From positions 5,146,001 through 5,210,000 of the forward strand of contig NZ_CP117883.1 of assembly GCF_028736215.1 (NCBI RefSeq): a DNA stretch of 64,000 nucleotides. The letters are read 5' to 3'. The position numbers were made by a program, and so were the translations under genes. Of the stretch, positions 1 to 8,343 are shown one piece after another (the first letter of the stretch is position 1; the number at the start of each line of letters is the position of its first letter). The stretch comes from Mucilaginibacter sp. KACC 22773 (GTDB lineage Bacteria > Bacteroidota > Bacteroidia > Sphingobacteriales > Sphingobacteriaceae). Under the pieces are notes generated by a model that had not been told where the DNA came from, searched no databases, and saw only the letters and a program-made list of their open reading frames with translations.

Positions 1-578
1 GTATACTTGAAACTACACTCCGGTATATGATCGTTCACCATACCCGTTGCCTGCATATGGGCATAACAAATGGTGGTACCAAAAAATTTGAAGCCCCGCT
101 TTTTCATATCCTTACTGATGGCATCCGATTCGGGCGTACTGGCGGGGATTTTATGGTGATGGTTGATAATCGGTTTTCCGCCGGGCATAAAGCTATACAG
201 GTATTTATCAAACGAACCAAATTCCTGCTGTATACCAATAAATAGTTTAGCGTTGTTGATAGCTGCCAGTATTTTTAGCCGGTTACGAATGATGCCGGTA
301 TCCTGCATCAGGCGTTCTACATCGTCATCAGTAAAGGAGGCTACTTTCTGTACATCAAAATCAGCAAAGGCTTTGCGGTAGCCCTCCCTCCTTCGTAAAA
401 TAGTTATCCAGCTTAAACCAGCCTGGGCAGATTCGAGGATAAGGAATTCAAAAAGGGTATGGTCATCGTGTACTTCTTTGCCCCACTCTTCGTCGTGGTA
501 TTTGTTATATAGTGGGTCGGTTCCGGCCCAGGAGCAGCGGATTAAGTCTGAAGTCTTGAGTTCTAAGTCTGAAGTCAT
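1..578 (-). CDS. tag: DNA-3-methyladenine glycosylase I (3' end cut by window edge)
   Basis: Base-excision repair enzyme that removes 3-methyladenine from alkylated DNA. The reading frame runs from an ATG at 578 to the window edge (about 192 codons; E. coli Tag has 187, so nearly all of it is present). Visible Tag signatures are RCSWAG, the YHDEEWG box, LESAQAGLSW with the catalytic Glu region, and the C-terminal NDHIPEC. The Cys of RCSW, the His of YHDEEW and the His and Cys of NDHIPEC are the four ligands of the family's zinc 'snap', all present. The first dozen codons are built from the intergenic repeat at 541-577, so the true start may be a later position or the repeat may have supplied a new N-terminus. 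Confidence 0.93.
   Translation of the reverse strand, partial: MTSDLELKTSDLIRCSWAGTDPLYNKYHDEEWGKEVHDDHTLFEFLILESAQAGLSWITILRRREGYRKAFADFDVQKVASFTDDDVERLMQDTGIIRNRLKILAAINNAKLFIGIQQEFGSFDKYLYSFMPGGKPIINHHHKIPASTPESDAISKDMKKRGFKFFGTTICYAHMQATGMVNDHIPECSFKY
541..577. repeat. Short dispersed repeat, family A (AGTCTGAAGTCTTGAGTTCT type)
   Basis: Low-complexity repeat made of alternating AAGTCT/GAAGTC/TTGAGTTCT words. Related copies lie at 1048-1084 and 56261-56312. Here it overlaps the start of tag and encodes its first codons. Confidence 0.6.
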
Positions 579-616
579 TTTTTTAGTCTTTAAGTAAAAT
601 AGGTCGTAATTATTGG

Positions 617-979
617 CTATTTGAATTTATCTGAGTTATTTATCATGTAGATCAACAGAAATGAAATTTCTTCGCTTTGCTTGTTAAGCTCGTAAAATTT
701 CTCTTGTGTAATATAATTGCATGCTAAAGAAGCATCCAGCCAAGCTTGCGTTTCTGCATTTTCCATTTCCGCATCGGTAAGCTTGCTTATAAAGTGATTG
801 GGGTATTTCCGCTTTTTATAGGATTCTGCAATTGAAGCAAAAACCGACCTCGATGACCTTCGTATTTGGTCAATAAGACTATAGGTTTCTTCTTTGGGAA
901 ACGTTTTTGTTAGCCAGAAAATTTCCATTGACAGGGCGAATGCTTTTTTATAAGCAATCAAATCTCTAAATGAGCTCAA
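617..979 (-). CDS. Four helix bundle protein (23S rRNA intervening-sequence family)
   Basis: Small 120-aa protein of the TIGR02436/S23 family, which folds as a four-helix bundle. Family hallmarks are the N-terminal FRDLIAYKKAFAL, the QIRRSSRSVFASIAES segment and the later EMENAETQAWLDASL stretch. The family was first met inside 23S rRNA intervening sequences and is common as stand-alone chromosomal genes in Bacteroidota; its molecular role is unknown. Here it is not near rRNA or a reverse transcriptase. Family A repeats lie just beyond both ends of the gene, which may point to insertion as a unit (inference). Confidence 0.85.
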   Translation of the reverse strand: MSSFRDLIAYKKAFALSMEIFWLTKTFPKEETYSLIDQIRRSSRSVFASIAESYKKRKYPNHFISKLTDAEMENAETQAWLDASLACNYITQEKFYELNKQSEEISFLLIYMINNSDKFK

Positions 980-1047
980 ATTTTTAAATTAAGTAGAAAG
1001 TGTGCATAGTTTTAAATGCAATGGACGTTTTCATAAAACCAACTTTT

Positions 1048-1084
1048 GGCTTAAGACTTCGAACTAAAGACTTACGACTTAAAG
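1048..1084. repeat. Short dispersed repeat, family A
   Basis: Run of GGCTTAAGACTTCGAACTAA and similar words between the four helix bundle gene and the stop of the carboxymuconolactone decarboxylase-like gene; same word set as 541-577, diverged. Confidence 0.5.
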
Positions 1085-1429
1085 CTAAGCTTCGTTTAGT
1101 TCATCCCAATACTCTACAGCACGTCGGTAATGCGGAATTACTATTGATCCCCCTACCAGGTTGGCTATCATAAATATCTCATTCATTTCATCGTGCTTAA
1201 CCCCTGCGTCATAACATTTACCCAGGTGGTATTTAATGCAATCGTCGCAGCGCAGCACCATACTGGCTACCAGGCCAAGCATTTCTTTGGTTTTTACATC
1301 GAGGGCGCCATCGGCATAGCTGGTGGTATCCAGCGCAAAAAAACGTTTAATATTGGTGTTGGCAGTTTCCATTATCCTATCGTTCATTTTGGTGCGATAG
1401 CTGTCAAATTCTTCTACAAGTTTTCCCAC
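1085..1429 (-). CDS. Carboxymuconolactone decarboxylase / AhpD-like protein
   Basis: A 114-aa protein of the CMD/AhpD fold. The central MVLRCDDCIKYHLGKCYDAGV-type region carries the CxxC pair (CDDC) followed by the conserved His three residues later, the arrangement used by AhpD-like alkylhydroperoxidases as a redox centre. The length fits the single-domain family. Members act as peroxidase-linked thiol enzymes or as decarboxylases, and the sequence does not decide between them, although an intact CxxC favours redox activity. It is divergent from the VOC gene at 1566, with about 135 bp of AT-rich shared upstream DNA. Confidence 0.85.
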   Translation of the reverse strand: MGKLVEEFDSYRTKMNDRIMETANTNIKRFFALDTTSYADGALDVKTKEMLGLVASMVLRCDDCIKYHLGKCYDAGVKHDEMNEIFMIANLVGGSIVIPHYRRAVEYWDELNEA

Positions 1430-1565
1430 TTTTTTAATTATTGAATTAGTGATTTACTGAATTATTGATTTTTGACAATTTTACTAAATTATTTAGCATT
1501 TTCAATATAAATCTATAATTTTATCCGAGTATTTATTTCAATTTTTACCGCTTAATTAAAAAATC

Positions 1566-1943
1566 ATGGAAAGCTTGTCGCCCAATATTTTTGTTAAGGA
1601 TATTAACGAAACTATCAAATTTTATCATCTGCTGGGTTTTGAACTGGTAGTAACCGTACCCGAAACCGGTAATGACCTCATTTGGGCTATGATGGCCAAG
1701 GGGAACGTAACCATGATGTTTCAAACCATGGCAAGCCTTGGCGAAGAACTTCCTGATATCAGCCGGCAGGATGGAGCGTCGATGCTGCTCTATATCAAAC
1801 TTAAAAACATCCGGGCTTTTTTCGAATCTGTAAAAGATCTGGTGCCTGTTTTGAAAGGCTTAGAAACAACTTTTTACGGCGCTACCGAGTTTTCGATTAA
1901 GGATAATAACAATTACGTGCTTACGTTTGCCGAAGACGAGTAA
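1566..1943 (+). CDS. VOC-family (glyoxalase/bleomycin resistance-like) protein
   Basis: A 125-aa single-domain vicinal-oxygen-chelate protein. It begins with SPNIFVKDINETIKFYHLLG, the usual first beta-alpha-beta module, and ends with EFSIKDNNNYVLTFAE, the second module with the acidic metal-ligand position at its end. Such proteins are metal-dependent isomerases/dioxygenases or small-molecule binding proteins; substrate unknown here. It is a stand-alone gene whose start sits in an A/T-rich leader. Confidence 0.82.
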   Translation: MESLSPNIFVKDINETIKFYHLLGFELVVTVPETGNDLIWAMMAKGNVTMMFQTMASLGEELPDISRQDGASMLLYIKLKNIRAFFESVKDLVPVLKGLETTFYGATEFSIKDNNNYVLTFAEDE

Positions 1944-2127
1944 AACGACTAAGCCGGCCAATAGGTTCAAATCCTCAAAGTAAGTTTCACCTTTTACCAG
2001 TACATATAAATTTACAACAAGCTGTTGCGGAAGAAAAATGACTTTTGCGTAATAATTTTGTATCTTCAAACCTCGGGTACCGTTTTGTGTTAAGGTATCT
2101 GAACAACACCAGATAATCATCTACCCT

Positions 2128-3222
2128 ATGCCGGCAAAAAAAATTATAGCCCCTTTTTATGAACGACTTGCGCTTACCCTGCTGGGTTTTCTGGCCCTTG
2201 GTTACCTGATCATCATCGGCAAAGATATCCTCGACCCATTAATCTTCGGGTTTATATTTGCCATCCTGTTGCTGCCGGTTTCTAACTTTCTCGAAAAAAA
2301 ACTGCGCCTGCCGCGCAGCATGTCGTCACTGGCATCTATCCTTTTATTGGTGGCCCTGGTTGGCGGTATACTATACCTGGTAGGCTCCCAAATATCAAAC
2401 CTCACCAATGATTGGCCAATGCTTAAAAGCCAGGTATCGCAATCCATTCACGATTTGCAGGATTGGGTGCAATCGGCATTCCATATCAACGCGGCCAAAC
2501 AGCTAAAATATGTAGATGATGCCTCCAAAAAAATAATGGAATCTGGAACCGACGTGGTAAGCACTGCTTTTGGCGCAATCTCGTCGCTCATGATATTTTA
2601 TGTGTTTATCATGATCTTCACGTTTTTTATTTTGCTTTACAGGCGGCTTCTCCTTCGGTTTATCATCTGGGTATTCAGGGACGAGAACTCGGCGGTAGTG
2701 ATGGACATTGTAGAAAACGTTCAATCTATCATGAGGCAGTATATACTGGGGCTATTGCTTGAAATGTTTATTGTAGCCAGTGTTGCCATTACCGTTTTTT
2801 TATTAATCGGCATAAAATACGCGGCGTTACTGGGTATCATTGTAGGTTTATTTAACATCATTCCCTATATCGGTATTTTCACAGCGTTGCTATTAAGCAC
2901 CATCATCACTTTTGCTACCGGCAATATTGGCAAAACTGTAACAGTGGCTGTTAGTGTAATTGTAATACACGCAGTAGATGCCAACTTTTTGCTGCCAACT
3001 ATTGTGGGTTCAAAGGTGAGGCTTAACGCCCTGATCTCGTTCATCGGCATTATTCTTGGCGAGATGATCTGGGGGCTTTCGGGCATGTTCCTTTCCATAC
3101 CTGTTATTGCTATTTTCAAAATCATATTTGATCGTATTGAGAGTCTTAAACCCTGGGGTTACCTATTAGGAGGCGACTATGAGTCTAATAAAAAAGCTGC
3201 CGAAAAGCTGAAAGTTGAATAA
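2128..3222 (+). CDS. AI-2E family transporter (PerM-like membrane protein)
   Basis: A 364-aa polytopic membrane protein. The order is a pair of N-terminal helices (about residues 12-50), a third around 65-85, a soluble amphipathic section (about 90-150), then five hydrophobic segments to residue about 340. GIIVGLFNIIPYIGIFTA matches the conserved P-Y-x-G segment of the AI-2E/PerM family, followed by VDANFLLPTIVGSKVRLNAL, also typical. Members export autoinducer-2 or act as Na+/H+ antiporters; the substrate cannot be read from sequence. A TAnnTTTG-like box (TAATTTTG, 2053-2060) lies upstream, but its spacing to a -33 element is poor. Confidence 0.9.
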   Translation: MPAKKIIAPFYERLALTLLGFLALGYLIIIGKDILDPLIFGFIFAILLLPVSNFLEKKLRLPRSMSSLASILLLVALVGGILYLVGSQISNLTNDWPMLKSQVSQSIHDLQDWVQSAFHINAAKQLKYVDDASKKIMESGTDVVSTAFGAISSLMIFYVFIMIFTFFILLYRRLLLRFIIWVFRDENSAVVMDIVENVQSIMRQYILGLLLEMFIVASVAITVFLLIGIKYAALLGIIVGLFNIIPYIGIFTALLLSTIITFATGNIGKTVTVAVSVIVIHAVDANFLLPTIVGSKVRLNALISFIGIILGEMIWGLSGMFLSIPVIAIFKIIFDRIESLKPWGYLLGGDYESNKKAAEKLKVE

Positions 3223-3380
3223 TATCAGTTCAGGCATTAAATCATGTGACATTGAGTTTTGTGGGAGTTGTTACTTTAGCTATCATTTAAAACAGCTTTT
3301 ATTTTTGTTTAATTGATGGGTATATCATTAATTTAGCACCATAACAATTGTGCTGTACTGCAATTGAAAATCTACCTTTA

Positions 3381-4343
3381 ATGATCCGTAAATTCCTTGC
3401 TTTAAGTGCTATTCTATGTGCTTTGGTGCCTTTTGGGGTAAAGGCACAACTTAAACCGGCGCGCTCATTCAGGCTGGTGCCTTTGGGCGTGCTGGGGGGC
3501 ATTGATGAAAGCAACCTATCGGCTTACATGCTGGCAGCAAGCGGCAGTAATGATTACATATGCTTAGATGCCGGCACGCTGCACTACGGCATAAAAAAAG
3601 CCGTCGAAAACAAGGCTTTCCATGTTTCGCAGGAGAAAGTATTAAGGCAATACATTAAAGGATATTTTATTTCGCATGCCCATCTCGACCACCTTGCCGG
3701 CCTAATCATTAACTCGCCAGAGGATAGCACTAAAAACATTTATGGCCTGCAAAGCACACTCCAAACACTCAAAACCCATTACTTTACCTGGGTAAGTTGG
3801 GCCAACTTTGCCGACGAAGGGGAAAGTCCCGCTTTAAAAAGGTTTCATTATAAACCACTTGAGCCTGGAAACGAGGTGGCTATAGAAAACACCGCGCTAA
3901 AAGTGCAGGCATTCCCACTAAGCCATTCAAACCTCACCAGCACCGCCTTTTTGGTGCACAGCAATGAGGCCTATATATTATATTTAGGCGATACCGGCCC
4001 CGATGCTGTTGAAAAAAGCACCAACCTGCAAAAGCTTTGGGAAGCTGTTACCCCCCTGGTTAAAAACAAACAATTAAAAGCCATCATGATTGAGGTTTCG
4101 TTCCCAAGCGAACAGCCTGATAAAACGTTATTTGGCCACCTTACCCCCCATTGGCTAATGGTCGAAATGGACAAACTGGCCTCATTAACCGGCCCGGATG
4201 CCGTCAAAGGGTTAAACATTGTTGTTACACATTTAAAACCGCCGGCAAACAGCATTGTGAAAATAAAAAACGAATTAAAAGTTGAAAATAAATTACAACT
4301 AAACCTGGTTTACCCGCAGCAAGGCAAACCGCTTACTTTTTAA
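3381..4343 (+). CDS. Class II 3',5'-cyclic-nucleotide phosphodiesterase-like metallohydrolase, exported
   Basis: Predicted 320-aa exported hydrolase. The start at 3381 is chosen because it gives a clean signal peptide (MIRKFLALSAILCALVPFG, then KAQ); an upstream ATG at 3348 would add 11 residues ahead of it. The HAHLDHLAG motif, the FPLSHSN segment, LYLGDTGPD and a late VTHLKP supply the metal ligands of the metallo-beta-lactamase fold as found in the yeast PDE1/CpdP type phosphodiesterases. By family the substrate would be cAMP/cGMP; this is inferred. It lies 26 bp ahead of the first esterase and could be cotranscribed. Confidence 0.8.
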   Translation: MIRKFLALSAILCALVPFGVKAQLKPARSFRLVPLGVLGGIDESNLSAYMLAASGSNDYICLDAGTLHYGIKKAVENKAFHVSQEKVLRQYIKGYFISHAHLDHLAGLIINSPEDSTKNIYGLQSTLQTLKTHYFTWVSWANFADEGESPALKRFHYKPLEPGNEVAIENTALKVQAFPLSHSNLTSTAFLVHSNEAYILYLGDTGPDAVEKSTNLQKLWEAVTPLVKNKQLKAIMIEVSFPSEQPDKTLFGHLTPHWLMVEMDKLASLTGPDAVKGLNIVVTHLKPPANSIVKIKNELKVENKLQLNLVYPQQGKPLTF

Positions 4344-4369
4344 CAGCTACCAACCCCAATTTAGGATAT

Positions 4370-5257
4370 ATGAAAAATACTTTGAAAACGTGCCTGCTCC
4401 TTTGCTTCCTGGTAAGCGCCGGCAGCACATTTGCCCAACAAGGCAAAGTAATTGAAGAGCAAACCATTAAAAGCAAAATTTTAAAACGCAACGTTAAATA
4501 CACCATTTACCTTCCTGCCGATTATGAAACGGCTAACCGTACCTACCCTGTGGTATACCTTTTACACGGATACTCCGACGACAACACCGGCTGGTTACAA
4601 TTTGGCGAAGTAAACCGTTATGCCGACCAGGCCATTTTAGATGGTACTATTCCGCCAATGATTATTGTAATGCCGGATGGCGGTACCAGCTGGTATATTA
4701 ACTCCTATGATGGGAAGGAAAAATACGAGGATTTTTTTATAAAAGAATTTATACCCCACGTTGAGCAGGCCTATCGCATAAAAACCGAAAGACAATACCG
4801 CGGAATTGCCGGCCTTTCCATGGGTGGCTACGGTACGCTGATTTACGCTATTAAATACCCGCAGCTTTTTTCGGCAGCAGCGGCATTAAGCGCGGCGGTA
4901 TTCCCCGACGACCAAATGGTTAACCAGCCAGATGATAATTACGAACACGTTTTTGGCCAGTTATTTGGCCGTGGATTGAAGGGTAAAGACAGGCTGACTA
5001 AAGATTGGCAGGCAAATTCAGTGTTGAACCTGGTTCAAAATAAAACGGCAGACGATTTAAGCAAAGTGCGCTACTGGATTGATTGCGGCGATGATGACTT
5101 TTTAACCATAGGTAACAGCATGCTGCATATAGCCCTGACAGAAAAGAAAGTGCCTCATGAATTCAGGATGCGCGATGGTGCCCACAACTGGACGTACTGG
5201 CGCACCGGCATCACCAATGCCCTCAGCTTTATAGGCGATGGTTTCAGGCAGAAGTGA
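4370..5257 (+). CDS. Secreted esterase (esterase D/FrmB-like alpha/beta hydrolase), copy 1
   Basis: A 295-aa alpha/beta hydrolase with signal peptide (residues 1-22, ending TFAQ). PVVYLLHGYSDDNTGW forms the oxyanion region, GLSMGGYGT contains the nucleophile Ser, DCGDDDFL the likely acid and DGAHNWTYWRTG the His. The family covers feruloyl/acetyl-xylan esterases and S-formylglutathione hydrolase relatives; an exported carbohydrate or small-ester esterase is the best guess. A close paralog lies at 5837-6721 with the same order of motifs, so the pair is a local duplication. A repeat copy starts right after the stop. Confidence 0.88.
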   Translation: MKNTLKTCLLLCFLVSAGSTFAQQGKVIEEQTIKSKILKRNVKYTIYLPADYETANRTYPVVYLLHGYSDDNTGWLQFGEVNRYADQAILDGTIPPMIIVMPDGGTSWYINSYDGKEKYEDFFIKEFIPHVEQAYRIKTERQYRGIAGLSMGGYGTLIYAIKYPQLFSAAAALSAAVFPDDQMVNQPDDNYEHVFGQLFGRGLKGKDRLTKDWQANSVLNLVQNKTADDLSKVRYWIDCGDDDFLTIGNSMLHIALTEKKVPHEFRMRDGAHNWTYWRTGITNALSFIGDGFRQK

Positions 5258-5259
5258 TA

Positions 5260-5300
5260 GATGTGCGGCAGATATGCAGATTTCAGATGTACAGATGGAT
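5260..5300. repeat. Composite CAGATTTCAGATGTGCAGATG repeat, partial copy
   Basis: Words GATGTGCGGCAGATATGCAG and TTTCAGATGTACAGATGG follow directly after the first esterase. Fuller copies are at 5719-5826, 6722-6898 and 16491-16672. Confidence 0.6.
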
Positions 5301-5337
5301 TGAAAAGATAGATGAGATAATGTTTCACTGTTGATAA

Positions 5338-5718
5338 ATGGCAAAGGATTTTAAGTTGACGGTTTCGACAGACCGTCTGGAAAAACTTGCAGATGGCACG
5401 CTACCGATAGCAGAATTTTTGTACGTTTTTTTTGGCGACGATAAAAACAACGCCAACATGCGGCAGGGCCTGGCCTCCTATTTTTATGATAATGGAGGAT
5501 CGCCTGAAGTGCGGGAATTTGACCTCGTAGAGGCTAAATTCAACAGCCATGACTTAACGGGATCATTCAAATGCATATTCACGGTGTATTATTTTTTCAC
5601 CTGCAGTGATATTAAAAACGATAAACGCGAAAACATAACCTGGAAATTTAAAATTGACGGGGCAGACTTAACCATTGCTTTTGTAGGCGAAGAACCATGG
5701 GTGTGGGATGCAGATTGA
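5338..5718 (+). CDS. Hypothetical protein
   Basis: A 126-aa soluble protein that I do not recognise. It has no signal peptide or membrane segment. It is acidic and aromatic-rich, with a central FKCIFTVYYFFTCSDI stretch that looks like paired beta strands, and ends FVGEEPWVWDAD. It sits between two duplicated esterase genes and is bracketed by repeats on both sides. The frame, length and protein-like composition support a real gene, but no function can be assigned. Confidence 0.6.
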   Translation: MAKDFKLTVSTDRLEKLADGTLPIAEFLYVFFGDDKNNANMRQGLASYFYDNGGSPEVREFDLVEAKFNSHDLTGSFKCIFTVYYFFTCSDIKNDKRENITWKFKIDGADLTIAFVGEEPWVWDAD

Positions 5719-5826
5719 TTTTAAATGTGCAGATATGCAAATTTCAGATGTGCAGATGAAAATGGAAACATTTCAGATCTATAGATTTTATTTTCAAATT
5801 TTCAAATCCTCAAATTTTCAAATTGA
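5719..5826. repeat. Composite CAGATG/TTTTCAAAT repeat
   Basis: Starts with ATGTGCAGATATGCAAATTT and ends in TTTTCAAATTTTCAAATCCT-type words. It shares both word types with 6722-6898 and 16491-16672. Confidence 0.65.
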
Positions 5827-5836
5827 TTAAGATACT

Positions 5837-6721
5837 ATGAAAAAACTTATTCTGATCTGCTTACTCCTCTCTACTTCCATGGCATTTGCACAGCATATTC
5901 CGGCCGGCAAGGTGATAGAGGAACAAAATGTAAAGAGCGACATTTTGGATTACAACGTAAAATACGCCATTTATTTACCGGCCGATTATGAAACATCAAA
6001 CCGTACTTACCCGGTAGTGTACCTGCTGCATGGTTACGGCGATGACCAAACCGGCTGGCTGCAATTTGGCGAGATTAACCGTTATGCCGATAAAGCCATC
6101 GCCGAAGGTAAAATTCCGCCGATGATTATTGTAATGCCCGATGCAAAAACAACATTTTACATTAACTCGTACGATGGTAAACGTAATTATGAAGATTTCT
6201 TTTTCAAGGAATTTATGCCCACCATCGAAAAAGATTATCGCATAAAAGGCACTAAAAAATACCGCGCCGTAGCCGGTTTATCTATGGGCGGATTCGGAAC
6301 TTTAATTTACAGCATTAAACATCCCGAAATGTTCTCGGCAGCGGCAGCTTTAAGTGCAGCGGTACGCAACGAGGAAGACTTTATGGGCATTACCGATGCC
6401 CGCTGGGCCGAGGCGTACGCTAAAGTTTTCGGCCCCAACCTTAAAGGCGCCGAAAGGTTAAATGATACATGGAAAGCAAACTCGATTTTAGGATTAATTC
6501 AAGGCAAAACAACCGATGATCTTAACGATGTGCGTTATTGGATTGATTGCGGCGATGACGATGCCCTAAGCAAAGGCAACTCCCTGTTGCACGTTGCCCT
6601 GATGGACAAGAAAGTCCCCCACGAGTTCCGCATCCGCGACGGCGCCCACAACTGGACCTACTGGCGCACCGGCATTATAGATGCATTAAACTTTATCGGG
6701 GATAGCTTTAGGCAGAAATAA
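5837..6721 (+). CDS. Secreted esterase (esterase D/FrmB-like alpha/beta hydrolase), copy 2
   Basis: A 294-aa paralog of the esterase at 4370, with signal peptide (MKKLILICLLLSTSMAFAQ) and the same landmarks in the same order: VVYLLHGYGDDQTGW, GLSMGGFGT (nucleophile Ser), WIDCGDDDAL, and RDGAHNWTYWRTG (His). Residue identity between the copies is visibly high through the catalytic core and lowest in the signal peptide and the region after the nucleophile (about residues 180-215), suggesting divergence in a lid or substrate loop. Substrate unknown. A composite repeat flanks each side. Confidence 0.88.
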   Translation: MKKLILICLLLSTSMAFAQHIPAGKVIEEQNVKSDILDYNVKYAIYLPADYETSNRTYPVVYLLHGYGDDQTGWLQFGEINRYADKAIAEGKIPPMIIVMPDAKTTFYINSYDGKRNYEDFFFKEFMPTIEKDYRIKGTKKYRAVAGLSMGGFGTLIYSIKHPEMFSAAAALSAAVRNEEDFMGITDARWAEAYAKVFGPNLKGAERLNDTWKANSILGLIQGKTTDDLNDVRYWIDCGDDDALSKGNSLLHVALMDKKVPHEFRIRDGAHNWTYWRTGIIDALNFIGDSFRQK

Positions 6722-6898
6722 GCTGCGGATGTGCAGATGAAGGAGCGGATGTGCAGATGTGCAAATTTCAGATGTGCAGATGAAAAGGATAGATTTCAGA
6801 TATTCGGAATCTCATTTTGAAATTCTCAAATCCTCAGATTTTCAAATTGATTAATCATCTGCACATCTGTAATCTGAAATCTGCACATCTAAATCTAC
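6722..6898. repeat. Composite palindromic repeat (CAGATG arms, TTTTCAAAT core)
   Basis: The left part carries GTGCAGATGTGCAAATTTCA words; the right part carries the inverse words CATCTGCACATCTGTAATCT and GAAATCTGCACATCT, so the arms could pair. The middle is CTCAAATCCTCAGATTTTCA. It lies between convergent genes and could act as a transcription barrier. Confidence 0.65.
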
Positions 6899-7455
6899 TG
6901 GTCACTCAACAAATCAAGACAGTTCTTGCTCAATTTAGCCAGGCGGGCGGGCAGGGTGCCAAGCGCGGCTTCGTTATTTAAATTGGTATAAAGTACCTTA
7001 ATAATTTTCAGGGTGTTTTCATCCGGATCGCAAGCCTGGGCTTTTTCAAGGTGGGGTAAAGCCAACCGTGCTTTTTCAATATAATTCAGGTTCATCACCA
7101 CGGGCTTTCCCGAAATATCTTTGATATACAGGTAGCCTAAAGCACGGTGCGCCACGTAATAATCTGGCTGGGCAGCCACAACTATTTTGTAATATTTAAT
7201 GGCATTGATACTTTGGTTATCGTCTTCGTAAAGTTTTGCCAGCGAGTTATAAAATGCAACTCTTACTTTGGGCGTCAGCTTGGCTGTATCGGGTAAAATC
7301 TTTTGGGCAAGGGCAATTGACTGGGCAGCGTCATCATTTAGTTTTGCCACATTAAAATCGAGATAACTATCGTAAACCTGTTCTGCAGTTTGAGCCTGGG
7401 CTATGGCTCCCGAAAACAATAATAAAAGCAGTACTAATACCTTTCGGGCCATCAT
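6895..7455 (-). CDS. Secreted/periplasmic tetratricopeptide-repeat protein
   Basis: A 186-aa protein with an N-terminal signal peptide (hydrophobic residues about 5-18, then AIAQAQ). The body has TPR-like helical pairs: AFYNSLAKLYEDDNQSINAI and YYVAHRALGYLYIKD are the clearest, then a longer helical tail. It is the last gene of the kinase/SEDS-PBP operon, 24 bp after the FHA gene. TPRs imply a protein-binding scaffold, plausibly for the periplasmic parts of the upstream proteins (inference from position only). Confidence 0.8.
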   Translation of the reverse strand: MMARKVLVLLLLLFSGAIAQAQTAEQVYDSYLDFNVAKLNDDAAQSIALAQKILPDTAKLTPKVRVAFYNSLAKLYEDDNQSINAIKYYKIVVAAQPDYYVAHRALGYLYIKDISGKPVVMNLNYIEKARLALPHLEKAQACDPDENTLKIIKVLYTNLNNEAALGTLPARLAKLSKNCLDLLSDQ

Positions 7456-7479
7456 TGATAAATTACTTGCTATTAATAA

Positions 7480-8277
7480 TTATCCTTCTGCCTTAACACT
7501 AAATAAAAACACCACCGATTCGCCCAATATTACCTGGTCGCCTTCGTTCATGGGGTGGCCAATCTGGGTCGAGTTAAGCTTAATCAGTTTATCATCGGCT
7601 GCTATGCTGATCTTGGTTTTATTACGCGGTGGTACACCACCCTCATCGGCAAAAATCATAAAACATTCCGCGTCTTTATTCCATTCGATATGGGCATGCT
7701 GCCTGCTGATAAATTTGTTGCTGGGGTCGTTACTATCGGCCGGGAATATAATCTTGTTCAGCCGGTATGATCCGTTCTCCGTTATCACTTTTTTATCCCG
7801 TCCAATATTAATCTTGCCGTCGGTAGCCTTAATCAGGTATTCTTCCTTTTCGGCTTCGCCGCTAAGTATCCTGATATAAGCAATGGCCGATGATGCATTA
7901 TGTGCCACCTGCCTGCGGGTATGCATCTGGAAAGCGGCCTCAATCTCGGGAATCTTTGGCACATCGGCGGGAAGCTTATCTGCAAAAATCACGTCAATGG
8001 TCCAGTCATCGGGCAACTCTATCGCGTAGTCATCGGCAATCCGCTGAATCTCGTTCCTGAATACTTCCTTTTCGTGCACGTAAACCGCACCTTCGTAAAG
8101 ATGTTTGTCGTCGGGATCGGGCGCCAGGTAAAGCAGTAGCTCTTTGATGTGCCTGCCTTCGCCGCCTTCAACCTTTTGCAGGGCCTCTTTTATAAAACGC
8201 AGTATGGCTTCGCGCAGGCCCTTTACATCAACCTGTCCCTTTTCTCCGCCGCTTTTACTAAAAAAACTAAATGCCAT
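7480..8277 (-). CDS. FHA domain-containing protein
   Basis: A 265-aa cytoplasmic protein. Residues 1-125 form a basic, alpha/beta N-terminal region of unknown type; about 155-262 is a forkhead-associated domain. The FHA landmarks are INIGRDKKVI (Gly-Arg), FISRQHAHIEW (Ser-Arg-x-His), and the closing NEGDQVILGESVVFLF strand pair. FHA domains bind phosphothreonine peptides, so this is the expected reader for the Ser/Thr kinase at 14949-16385, with the PP2C at 12432 as eraser. It lies 66 bp downstream of the SEDS-PBP gene, after a small hairpin. Confidence 0.9.
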   Translation of the reverse strand: MAFSFFSKSGGEKGQVDVKGLREAILRFIKEALQKVEGGEGRHIKELLLYLAPDPDDKHLYEGAVYVHEKEVFRNEIQRIADDYAIELPDDWTIDVIFADKLPADVPKIPEIEAAFQMHTRRQVAHNASSAIAYIRILSGEAEKEEYLIKATDGKINIGRDKKVITENGSYRLNKIIFPADSNDPSNKFISRQHAHIEWNKDAECFMIFADEGGVPPRNKTKISIAADDKLIKLNSTQIGHPMNEGDQVILGESVVFLFSVKAEG

Positions 8278-8311
8278 GTTTTCAAGTTTTAATTACACTA
8301 ATTGCGCAAAT

Positions 8312-8342
8312 TTTATCGAATTGCACGAATTTGATAAAATTA
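8312..8342. promoter_or_regulatory. Inverted repeat between SEDS-PBP and FHA genes
   Basis: ATTTTATCGAATT and AATTTGATAAAAT arms around a GCACG-type centre can form a hairpin in the 66-bp gap. It could attenuate or punctuate the operon, or be a degenerate copy of a common AATTGCACGAATTT-type intergenic repeat. Confidence 0.35.
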
Positions 8343-8343
8343 T

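Noticed and set aside
617..979. Accessory (Avd-like) protein of a diversity-generating retroelement
   Set aside because: The four helix bundle fold is related, but there is no reverse transcriptase, template repeat or variable repeat nearby.
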